Of a stretch of 5,399 nt of DNA, positions 1-5,399 are shown piece after piece. The notes beneath the pieces are model-generated. The model did not search any database. It was given only the letters and a program-made list of their open reading frames with translations, and had not been told where the DNA came from. The stretch lies in NCBI GenBank assembly GCA_031273485.1, contig JAISRS010000526.1, forward strand, positions 1 to 5,399, in the 5' to 3' direction. A program made the position numbers and the translations under genes. This stretch comes from Prevotellaceae bacterium (GTDB taxonomy: Bacteria; Bacteroidota; Bacteroidia; Bacteroidales; UBA932). The first letter of the stretch is position 1; every line of letters begins with the position of its first letter.

Positions 1-30
1 GTTTTCAAGCAGTCGTTTTTTTAATTGCTG

Positions 31-86
31 TTATTTTAACTCAAAGGGCGCAAAGAATTTCTTTTGCGACCTTTGAGTTAAAATAA
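31..86. repeat. Long inverted repeat / stem-loop
   Basis: The arms are 31-55 and 62-86, with a loop of about 6 bases. The outer 17 bases of each arm (31-47 and 70-86) are perfectly complementary. One mismatch (48/69) follows, then six or seven further pairs, the last a G-U. It would fold into a stable hairpin as RNA. No strong T-run follows either arm, so it is not a classic intrinsic terminator, although it could terminate or protect a transcript from a gene left of the window. CGCAAAG/CTTTGCG-type palindromes of this look are, from memory, common dispersed intergenic repeats in Bacteroidota; that link is inference. Confidence 0.8.
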
Positions 87-117
87 TTTCTTTACAAAGC
101 GACATTTTGGAATACAC

Positions 118-180
118 CCTGCAATTTGCAGGAGATGATCAGGGACTTCCGACGCGTTCCTGCAAATTGCAGGAGATGAT
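118..180. repeat. Two direct repeats, each containing a 15-bp palindrome
   Basis: A 22-bp unit occurs at 118-139 and again at 159-180, differing only at the central base of a palindrome. Each copy starts with CCTGCAAnTTGCAGG (n is T in the first and A in the second) followed by AGATGAT. The similarity continues weakly to about 150 and 190 (GGG..TTCC). The palindrome centres are 41 bp apart, about four helical turns. This could be a paired operator for a dimeric regulator or a fragment of a dispersed repeat; the sequence alone does not decide. It lies more than 230 bp upstream of the promoter-like element for the next gene. Confidence 0.75.
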
Positions 181-307
181 TGCGGGTTCCACAGGCTGTA
201 CGACAAAACTCCAATCATCCGTTACCCAGCGCTTCGGCTTCGCTTGTACGAACGCCCCTCTGCCTCCCAAAAAGTGGCGGGACAACTCCTGCGGAATTTG
301 ACTTGTT

Positions 308-340
308 GCCTTCGCTCTGCCTTCGCTCTGCCTTCGCTCA
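308..340. repeat. 11-bp tandem repeat, three copies
   Basis: The unit GCCTTCGCTCT occurs at 308-318 and 319-329, and again at 330-340 with the last base changed to A. It lies at the right end of the GC-rich patch. An 11-bp period does not preserve a reading frame, which argues against a coding origin. No function can be assigned. Confidence 0.85.
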
Positions 341-411
341 TCCTTCTGTCTTTTCGTGTCATTTATCGGTTCCTCCAAAAAAAATTTCACCACATATTCG
401 ATAAAATAGTA

Positions 412-419
412 TAAATTTG
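412..419 (+). promoter_or_regulatory. Putative Bacteroidota -7 element for the phosphatase-kinase operon
   Basis: TAAATTTG matches the TAnnTTTG consensus of Bacteroidota primary promoters and sits 17 bases before the first ATG of the phosphatase gene. No good -33 TTTG lies at the usual spacing; the nearest candidate is TTTC at 385-388, 23 bases upstream, which is off-consensus and slightly too far. Transcription would begin near 424-426, giving a leader of only about 12 bases to the ATG at 437, or about 27 to the in-frame ATG at 452. Confidence 0.5.
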
Positions 420-436
420 CGGCATATTTTTCTGCT

Positions 437-1105
437 ATGCGACGATTTATAATGTTTACGATGAGTATAGCCTTTTGGGTTATACTGTTTTGTCAGGTGA
501 CGGGTTCCGATAATTTTACTGCCGGTAAGTTATACGATACCGTATTTGTTTCACATTCCGGAACTTCGGAGTTGATTATTGAGCCGGCAATGCAGGCGTT
601 GGTTTCATGCGACAGCGCCGTGACGGTTGAATCAACCGCCGTTAAAATCAACGGCTTGGGTTTAGATAATTTATATAAGGTGGACGAAGGCGTTTATCGT
701 TCGGAGCAACCGGAATCCGAAGAGTTTAAATTATTGGAGAACTATGGAATCGGGGAAATTCTCAATCTCCGACATTGGCATTCCGATAAACGACACGTCG
801 GGAATACCCGTCTTATTTTACACAGAGTTCGTATGAGCGCCCACAATATCAGCGATTACGATGTTGTGAAAGCGCTTCGAATCATCAAAAACCGTCGGCA
901 TCCGGTGTTGATTCACTGTCATCACGGTTCGGACAGAACCGGTACAATTGTTGCTATGTATCGTATCGTCTTTCAAAACCGGAGCAAAGAAAGCGCTATC
1001 GAAGAATTGAAAGATGCACGTTTCGGATTTCATACGATTTATACGAATATCCCGAATTATATCAAAAATGTTGATGTTGAAAAGATAAAAAAACAATTAG
1101 AATAA
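437..1105 (+). CDS. Exported or membrane-anchored dual-specificity/tyrosine phosphatase-like protein
   Basis: The 222-residue product carries the cysteine phosphatase signature CX2GX2RT at residues 161-168, preceded by IH (159-160), with nucleophile Cys161 and phosphate-binding Arg167. The phosphatase domain spans about 77-215, starting with the LYKVDEGVYRSEQP segment and LNLRHWHSD at 109-117. Asp140 or Asp142 in the loop before the signature is a plausible general acid. Residues 6-22 are a hydrophobic segment after two arginines, which suggests a signal peptide or membrane anchor. Cys19 is preceded by ILF, a poor lipobox, so I do not call a lipoprotein. Residues about 24-72 match nothing I recognise. 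In-frame ATGs at 437, 452 and 461 are all possible starts; only the first keeps the RR before the hydrophobic core. There is no Shine-Dalgarno sequence. The kinase gene begins 7 bases after the stop, so the two are probably co-transcribed. The substrate is unknown: phosphotyrosine, phosphoserine/threonine or a non-protein phosphate are all possible in this superfamily. Confidence 0.85.
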   Translation: MRRFIMFTMSIAFWVILFCQVTGSDNFTAGKLYDTVFVSHSGTSELIIEPAMQALVSCDSAVTVESTAVKINGLGLDNLYKVDEGVYRSEQPESEEFKLLENYGIGEILNLRHWHSDKRHVGNTRLILHRVRMSAHNISDYDVVKALRIIKNRRHPVLIHCHHGSDRTGTIVAMYRIVFQNRSKESAIEELKDARFGFHTIYTNIPNYIKNVDVEKIKKQLE

Positions 1106-1112
1106 AATCATC

Positions 1113-4100
1113 ATGTTAAATAAACGCTATATAAAAATATCCGTATCTCTGTGTCTTTGCGTTATTTTCGCCATACTGTCGTTTTCCACTACCAACAATC
1201 TCGAAAAAGGCATTTCGGATTGCAATGTGGGTAAAATAGAAATGATATTGCACGATTTACAGACCGACAGCAGGGAAATTGTTCGACAAATAATCTCAAA
1301 TTACCACGATTCCATTATCCGTAACGCTCCGAATTTGGACAATGTCCTGCCAAAGGAACTGCAACAAAAAGGCGTGTATCTCTTCATTATCGACAATGAA
1401 CACCACAATGCGCCGTCGGCAGTTTATTCCGGAACATCCGTAAACGAACCCTCGATACATCATCGGGAGGATGTTGCCCGTCAGGAAATACTTTACTGGT
1501 CGGAGAATCTTCCCGTTACGGCGGAACAGCTGCAAGAGGTGAAAACCGAAGCCAAATATCTGTTTCTTGGCAACGGATGGTATATTGCACAGGCATATAG
1601 ACACGGATCGGTGAGCTACATAACGCTGATTTTGGTACACAGGGAATATTTCTATCAAAACCAGTTTCTTCGGGATGATACCAATCCGGTATTCAATTTC
1701 CCTAAAAATGTGATTATTCTGCCCTTAGGTTCGGATATCGGACTGCCCGTGAAAGGCATCTCGGGAAAATCTCTATTCATAATCAACTCCGATATTTCGT
1801 CCATAGTGACGTCCAACACCTCGCTGCTGTTTCGATGGATTACGGTGATTTTCATTTTCATATCCACTGTGCTGATTTTCTATTACCCGAAGCTGTACCG
1901 GCGGAATCTGCGGTATTTGATTGCGCCCTTCATGCTACTGCTGGGTTTACGCATTGTGATATTTACAAATCACGACTTTTTCAGCGGCGATTTATACCTG
2001 TTTTCCCCCATGCTTTATGCCGATTCGGAGTTTTTGCCCTCATTGGGCGACCTTCTGTTGCACATAGTTTTCGTATTTATATTTATCGTTATACTGTTTT
2101 CGGCAAAAGACTCGTTGTGCGAACGATTGTCGAGATATTCGCCTAACGGAAAAATGATACTCTTCATCGTGTCCTGCATCTTAATATCCCTGACTATTTG
2201 CGGAATACAGTATATAACGGAATCGCTGGCGCTGAACTCCGAAATATCGTTCAAAGTGTATAAAATGAGCGACATCACGGTATATACCTTTCTGGCTTAT
2301 TTCATAATTGTGCTTATATTTACACAACTCTGTCTGCTGCTGCATGTTTACGCCGCGCTTTTCGGTTCAATCTACGGATTCGGGCAATTTGCCTTGCACG
2401 GCGGCATACTCCTGATCACGCTGTTGTTTGTGATGGGATTTACATACGAGAACTTTATACTTTTCGTGCTGTCGGTATTTATCAGTTTCCTGTTTTTCAG
2501 GAATCCTCTCACGAGGCTTTCGCTGTCCACATTTGTGTGGCTCACCGTGACGATTTCTCTGTACGTATCTTTTTCGCTTATTATAAACACCATAGAAAGA
2601 GAGCATCATAAGAGGTCGCTATTGGCGCAAAGCCTCCTGTCGGAGCGCGACCCTGTGGCGGAAATGCTGTTGAAAGATATAGAAAAGAAGATATTAATCG
2701 ACCCGTATATTCAAAATATTCTAAATTCCGACGTGTTCAACCGCACAGACCTGTACGGGATATTGCTCGACACGTATTTCAAGGGGTATTTTCAGCGTTA
2801 CGATTTGAGATACAATGTTTGTCGCCCCAACACAAAACTGCATATAGTTGAGGAAAATAAGGAGGAGAACTGTATAGATTTCTTTGCAAAGGAAAAAGAA
2901 AACCGCGGTATTCCCCTTTCGGGGAGTTCTCATTTCTGGTTTATGAACAATTATTGGGGACAGATATACTATTTCGGGCGTTTTAAGTTTGTTGGCGAGG
3001 ATGTTCCCACATTTTTGTTTCTGGAACTGTATTCAAAACCCGAAGTTGAAGCCATCGGTTATCCGGAACTGCTGAAATTTGAATCCAAGGGCATTGACCT
3101 CGAATTGGACAAATATTCCTACGCCAAGTATTCCAACGGGAAACTTGTGACAAAATTCGGAACTTGCGACTATGGCTTCGAATTGACGCAAAAGGACAGC
3201 GAAAAGGAAGGTTTTTTTGACAAAGACGGTTATTCGCACTACATGTTCAGCACAAGCGACGGGAACGCAGTGATATTAAGCCTCTCGCAAATGGGCTTTT
3301 TTGGAGTTATCTCCATATTCTCCTATACTTTTGTGATTTTCATTGTGCTTCTGTTTACTTTTTTAACCCTTTCGGGATTGAAACTCGAACTCGCCACCAG
3401 CAAAAACAGCTACCGGTGGAGGATTTCAATTGTTATCCTTGCGGGGATAATCGGTTCGCTCACAACGCTTACCATTGCAATGCTGGTATACACCATCAGC
3501 CAAAGCGAAAAGAAGAATATGGACGCTATCCAAAGCAAAATGCAGTCGATTATCATTGAACTTGACCAGGATTTGTTTGAGAAAAGGCGAATCACTCCTG
3601 ACATTGTCTATGAACTGGAACACACTCTGGTTCGACTGTCCAACGCTTTTTATACCGATTTAAATATGTACAACATACAGGGCGATTTGATTGTGTCGTC
3701 GCGAAACGAAATATTTGAGAAAAATCTCATCGGAACAAAGATGAACCGACAGGCGTTTTATGCCCTCGCAATAGACAAACAGCCTAAATTTATCCACACC
3801 GAACGCATAGGAGAAATGACGTATTACTCGTCTTATACAACATATTATAACCGGAACGGAGAGGCTATTGCATATCTCAATCTGCCGTATTTCTACAAAC
3901 AGTCCGAGTTCCGGAACGAGCTGCTGTCGCTCACGGGAGCCATCATGAATATCTATATATTTTTGATAGTTATAGGGATCGCTCTTTCGATATTTGTTTC
4001 AAACCAAATCACACGTCCGCTGGATGTTGTGCGCTTGAAAATGGCTAAACTCAATTTCACCGAACATCCGGAACCCATAGATTATAAGGGCAACAACGAA

Positions 4101-4853
4101 CTTGGGGATTTGGTGAGGGAATATAACAGGATGATTGGAGAATTAGCCGAAAGTGCAAAGATTATGGCGGAAAACGAACGGGAATCGGCATGGCGGGAAA
4201 TGGCGCGGCAGATTGCCCACGAAATCAAAAATCCCCTGACGCCAATGAAACTGAACATTCAACTTGCTTTGCGCATGAAGGAGCAGAACAGGGAAGGATG
4301 GCAGGAAAAAATGGACGAGGCGATTAATTCCACTCTCAAACAGATTGATAGTCTCTCGAATATCGCTTCGGAATTTTCGGATTTCGCCCGCACTGGAAAA
4401 GTCGCACTGGAACCTGTTTGTCTGTCGGATTCAATATCTTCCAACATTGCGCTGTTTGCGGGATACAGGAATATCAACATCGTATATAACAATCCCAACA
4501 AACTGAAAACCTGTATGGTTAAAGCCAATAAAGAGCAGCTGCAAAGGGTGTTTACCAACATCATTAAAAATTCGATACAGGCAACCGAAAATGTCCCGAA
4601 TCCCGAAATCACAATCACTCTACAGGAAAAGGACAATCAATGTATTATCACAATTTCGGATAATGGAGTAGGCATTTCCGAAGAAGCGTCCAAATATCTT
4701 TTCAGACCCAATTTCACCACAAAATCGGGCGGCACAGGTCTCGGACTCGCAATATCCAAAGGTATAATCGAAAGCTTCGGCGGAACAATCACTTTTGTAC
4801 CAAACAAAAACGGAGCCTGCTTCGAAATAAACCTGCCGAGGATTCAAGGGTAA
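1113..4853 (+). CDS. Large NtrY-like membrane sensor histidine kinase (HAMP-HisKA-HATPase)
   Basis: This 1246-residue protein should sense an envelope signal, autophosphorylate and pass the phosphate to a response regulator. My hydropathy reading gives 12 membrane segments, near residues 7-25, 238-258, 268-285, 309-330, 347-366, 388-410, 429-444, 447-462, 470-491, 725-752, 770-795 and 944-964. Basic loops (for example RRNLR near 263 and SYRWR near 766) fit a consistent topology that leaves three large regions outside: 26-237, 492-724 and 796-943. The last looks Cache/PAS-like (NIQGDLIVSS near 854). HAMP follows at about 964-1018. The H-box AHEIKNPLTPMK has phospho-acceptor His1036. ATP-binding boxes are N (Asn1149, Asn1153), G1 (DNGVG, 1183-1187), F (FRPNFTTK, 1197-1204) and G2 (GGTGLGLAI, 1206-1214). 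The kinase core resembles NtrY, but NtrY proteins are usually shorter (about 700-800 residues) with fewer membrane segments. The ATG at 1113 begins a basic, hydrophobic N-terminus 7 bases after the phosphatase stop. No response regulator is in the window. The kinase call is firm; signal and partner are unknown. Confidence 0.95.
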   Translation: MLNKRYIKISVSLCLCVIFAILSFSTTNNLEKGISDCNVGKIEMILHDLQTDSREIVRQIISNYHDSIIRNAPNLDNVLPKELQQKGVYLFIIDNEHHNAPSAVYSGTSVNEPSIHHREDVARQEILYWSENLPVTAEQLQEVKTEAKYLFLGNGWYIAQAYRHGSVSYITLILVHREYFYQNQFLRDDTNPVFNFPKNVIILPLGSDIGLPVKGISGKSLFIINSDISSIVTSNTSLLFRWITVIFIFISTVLIFYYPKLYRRNLRYLIAPFMLLLGLRIVIFTNHDFFSGDLYLFSPMLYADSEFLPSLGDLLLHIVFVFIFIVILFSAKDSLCERLSRYSPNGKMILFIVSCILISLTICGIQYITESLALNSEISFKVYKMSDITVYTFLAYFIIVLIFTQLCLLLHVYAALFGSIYGFGQFALHGGILLITLLFVMGFTYENFILFVLSVFISFLFFRNPLTRLSLSTFVWLTVTISLYVSFSLIINTIEREHHKRSLLAQSLLSERDPVAEMLLKDIEKKILIDPYIQNILNSDVFNRTDLYGILLDTYFKGYFQRYDLRYNVCRPNTKLHIVEENKEENCIDFFAKEKENRGIPLSGSSHFWFMNNYWGQIYYFGRFKFVGEDVPTFLFLELYSKPEVEAIGYPELLKFESKGIDLELDKYSYAKYSNGKLVTKFGTCDYGFELTQKDSEKEGFFDKDGYSHYMFSTSDGNAVILSLSQMGFFGVISIFSYTFVIFIVLLFTFLTLSGLKLELATSKNSYRWRISIVILAGIIGSLTTLTIAMLVYTISQSEKKNMDAIQSKMQSIIIELDQDLFEKRRITPDIVYELEHTLVRLSNAFYTDLNMYNIQGDLIVSSRNEIFEKNLIGTKMNRQAFYALAIDKQPKFIHTERIGEMTYYSSYTTYYNRNGEAIAYLNLPYFYKQSEFRNELLSLTGAIMNIYIFLIVIGIALSIFVSNQITRPLDVVRLKMAKLNFTEHPEPIDYKGNNELGDLVREYNRMIGELAESAKIMAENERESAWREMARQIAHEIKNPLTPMKLNIQLALRMKEQNREGWQEKMDEAINSTLKQIDSLSNIASEFSDFARTGKVALEPVCLSDSISSNIALFAGYRNINIVYNNPNKLKTCMVKANKEQLQRVFTNIIKNSIQATENVPNPEITITLQEKDNQCIITISDNGVGISEEASKYLFRPNFTTKSGGTGLGLAISKGIIESFGGTITFVPNKNGACFEINLPRIQG

Positions 4854-4862
4854 AAGGTAGTC

Positions 4863-4879
4863 CCCCTAACAGGGGTTTT
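4863..4879 (+). terminator. Small terminator-like hairpin after the kinase gene
   Basis: CCCCT (4863-4867) pairs with AGGGG (4871-4875) across a 3-base AAC loop and is followed at once by four T (4876-4879). It begins 10 bases after the kinase stop codon, the expected place for a Rho-independent terminator. The stem is only 5 bp and the T-run is short, so termination may be weak or assisted by the larger dyad just downstream. Confidence 0.5.
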
Positions 4880-4888
4880 CACCTAAGG

Positions 4889-4969
4889 ACTTTAAGGTCT
4901 TTAAGGTCTTTAAAGACTTTAAAGACCTTAAACTCCTTAAAGACCTTAAACTCCTTAAAAACCTTAAAC
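4889..4969. repeat. 9-bp tandem array (nine units) forming a long imperfect dyad
   Basis: Nine consecutive 9-bp units fit [A/T]C[T/C]TTAA[A/G]N, each with TTAA at the same offset. The first four contain CTTTAA and the last five CCTTAA. Because each unit is nearly self-complementary, the block also makes one large dyad centred on 4916: 4884-4915 can pair with 4917-4948 at 29 of 32 positions, including 16 uninterrupted pairs next to the centre. A transcript crossing it could form a long AU-rich hairpin. Read on the minus strand the 9-bp period gives a three-residue FK[V/E/D]-type peptide repeat, which I take as a by-product. The array ends 55 bases before the guaB -33 element. Confidence 0.9.
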
Positions 4970-4992
4970 CCGCTACCGGATTCATTGTTCTT

Positions 4993-5010
4993 GAGGGGGA
5001 CAGAGGGGGA
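4993..5010. repeat. G-rich direct repeat at helical spacing
   Basis: GAGGGGGA occurs at 4993-5000 and again at 5003-5010, a 10-bp period that would place both copies on the same face of the helix. They lie 15 bases upstream of the guaB -33 element, where an activator or repressor could bind. AGGGGGAC at 4994-5001 is also the exact reverse complement of 4860-4867 on the other side of the 9-bp array. A regulatory role is inference. Confidence 0.6.
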
Positions 5011-5024
5011 ATCGTTATCCGAAA

Positions 5025-5056
5025 TTTGTAAATTCGGTTTGAAATATCTACTTTTG
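5025..5056 (+). promoter_or_regulatory. Strong Bacteroidota-type promoter for guaB
   Basis: TTTG at 5025-5028 and TACTTTTG at 5049-5056 are separated by 20 bases. This matches the TTTG - N19-21 - TAnnTTTG arrangement known for the Bacteroidota primary sigma factor. Transcription would start near 5061-5063, giving a leader of roughly 18 bases before the ATG at 5080. The leader is AT-rich and has no Shine-Dalgarno sequence, as is usual in this phylum. Confidence 0.85.
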
Positions 5057-5079
5057 CGCAAACTTTAAAGTCTATTTTT

Positions 5080-5399
5080 ATGGCTATTTATTTAGATGAT
5101 GTATCAAGAACTTTTGGAGAATATCTGTTCATTCCGGGATTAACAACCAAACAATGTATTCCCGCCAATGTGTCGTTAAAAACGCCTCTTGTCAAATTTC
5201 CTGCTAATGAAAAATCCGCAATAGAATTGAATATACCTTTTGTTTCGGCAATCATGCAGTCTGTTTCGGGACCGGAACTTGCAATAGAATTAGCCCGTAA
5301 CGGAGGTCTGTCGTTTATTTTCGGGTCACAGTCCGTTTCCGCACAGGCAGAAATGGTGAAAAAAGTAAAAAAATTCAAAGCCGGTTTTGTAATCAGCGA
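5080..5399 (+). CDS. guaB: IMP dehydrogenase, N-terminal part (cut by window end)
   Basis: The visible 106 residues are the N-terminus of IMP dehydrogenase, which oxidises IMP to XMP with NAD+ in the first committed step of GMP synthesis in the cytoplasm. Diagnostic segments are YLFIPGLTT (15-23), NVSLKTPLVKF (30-40), LNIPFVSAIMQSVS (50-63), ELAIELARNGGLSFIFGSQS (66-85) and the AEMVKKVKKFKAGFVIS stretch (90-106), the start of the TIM barrel. The VSAIMQSVS and FIFGSQS wording belongs, as I recall, to an IMP dehydrogenase type of about 500 residues found in Bacteroidota and some Firmicutes, rather than the VSAAMDTVT / HKNM type. The CBS domains and catalytic cysteine loop would lie beyond the window, so completeness cannot be judged. 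The ATG at 5080 sits about 18 bases after the predicted transcription start. No frameshift is visible. GMP reductase is a less likely alternative. Confidence 0.92.
   Translation, partial: MAIYLDDVSRTFGEYLFIPGLTTKQCIPANVSLKTPLVKFPANEKSAIELNIPFVSAIMQSVSGPELAIELARNGGLSFIFGSQSVSAQAEMVKKVKKFKAGFVIS

Larger units (their letters stand above)
1..436. other. Gene-free, repeat-rich intergenic region
   Basis: I see no convincing gene in this stretch. Open frames of 64 to 84 codons overlap one another on both strands between about 107 and 404. None has a recognisable domain, and their overlap over a GC-rich, repetitive patch suggests chance. The region holds a long stem-loop (31-86), two palindrome-centred direct repeats (118-139 and 159-180), a GC-rich patch (about 57% GC by hand count over 181-300) with an 11-bp tandem repeat (308-340), and an AT-rich segment from about 375 carrying a promoter-like element. 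The upstream gene is not in the window, so whether the left part is its 3' end region is unknown. Confidence 0.7.

Noticed and set aside
118..180. Two direct repeats as a mini-CRISPR
   Set aside because: There are only two copies, a 19-base spacer, an internal palindrome filling most of the unit, and no cas gene in the window.
139..393. Minus-strand 84-codon open frame in the upstream region
   Set aside because: It overlaps two plus-strand frames of similar length, has no recognisable domain or start context, and runs through tandem and palindromic repeats. It is more likely a repeat by-product, though a search could revise this.
484..508. Lipoprotein signal at Cys19 of the phosphatase
   Set aside because: The residues before the cysteine are ILF; Phe at -1 does not fit the usual small residue of a lipobox, so an ordinary signal peptide or membrane anchor is preferred.
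4259..4636. Minus-strand 125-codon open frame within the kinase gene
   Set aside because: It lies antisense to the HisKA and ATPase coding region, whose motifs are intact on the plus strand; it is a shadow frame.
4879..5061. Minus-strand 60-codon open frame encoding an FK[V/E/D]-repeat peptide
   Set aside because: It starts at TTG inside the guaB promoter, and its repetitive half is the translation of the 9-bp array, whose period (three codons) keeps any frame open. There is no promoter or start context for it.

Overview
The window looks like a chromosomal segment from a member of the Bacteroidota, probably Bacteroidales-like. Three things point that way. Promoter-like elements match the TTTG / TAnnTTTG form of the Bacteroidota primary sigma factor. 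No start codon is preceded by a clear Shine-Dalgarno sequence. The protein families (a very large NtrY-like kinase, and an IMP dehydrogenase of the VSAIMQSVS type) fit as well. The taxonomic call is inference; no rRNA or other marker is present.

Layout: positions 1-436 contain no convincing gene. They hold a near-perfect 25-bp-arm stem-loop, a pair of direct repeats each built round a 15-bp palindrome, a GC-rich patch with 11-bp tandem repeats, and then an AT-rich promoter region. Positions 437-1105 encode an exported or membrane-anchored dual-specificity/tyrosine phosphatase-like protein. After 7 bases, positions 1113-4853 encode a 1246-residue membrane sensor histidine kinase. Positions 4854-5079 form a structured intergenic region: a small terminator-like hairpin, nine copies of a 9-bp tandem repeat that also form a long imperfect dyad, G-rich direct repeats, and a strong promoter. 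From 5080 to the window edge runs the start of guaB (IMP dehydrogenase), cut off by the end of the window.

How they may work together: the phosphatase and kinase are probably co-transcribed. Both have hydrophobic N-termini and the kinase has three large extracytoplasmic regions, so both proteins face the envelope. The kinase has all catalytic boxes, but no response regulator lies in the window, so its partner must be elsewhere or outside the view. guaB has its own promoter and is probably an independent housekeeping unit. The most unusual material is non-coding: the 9-bp array and dyad before guaB, and the repeat-rich, compositionally distinct stretch before the phosphatase gene.
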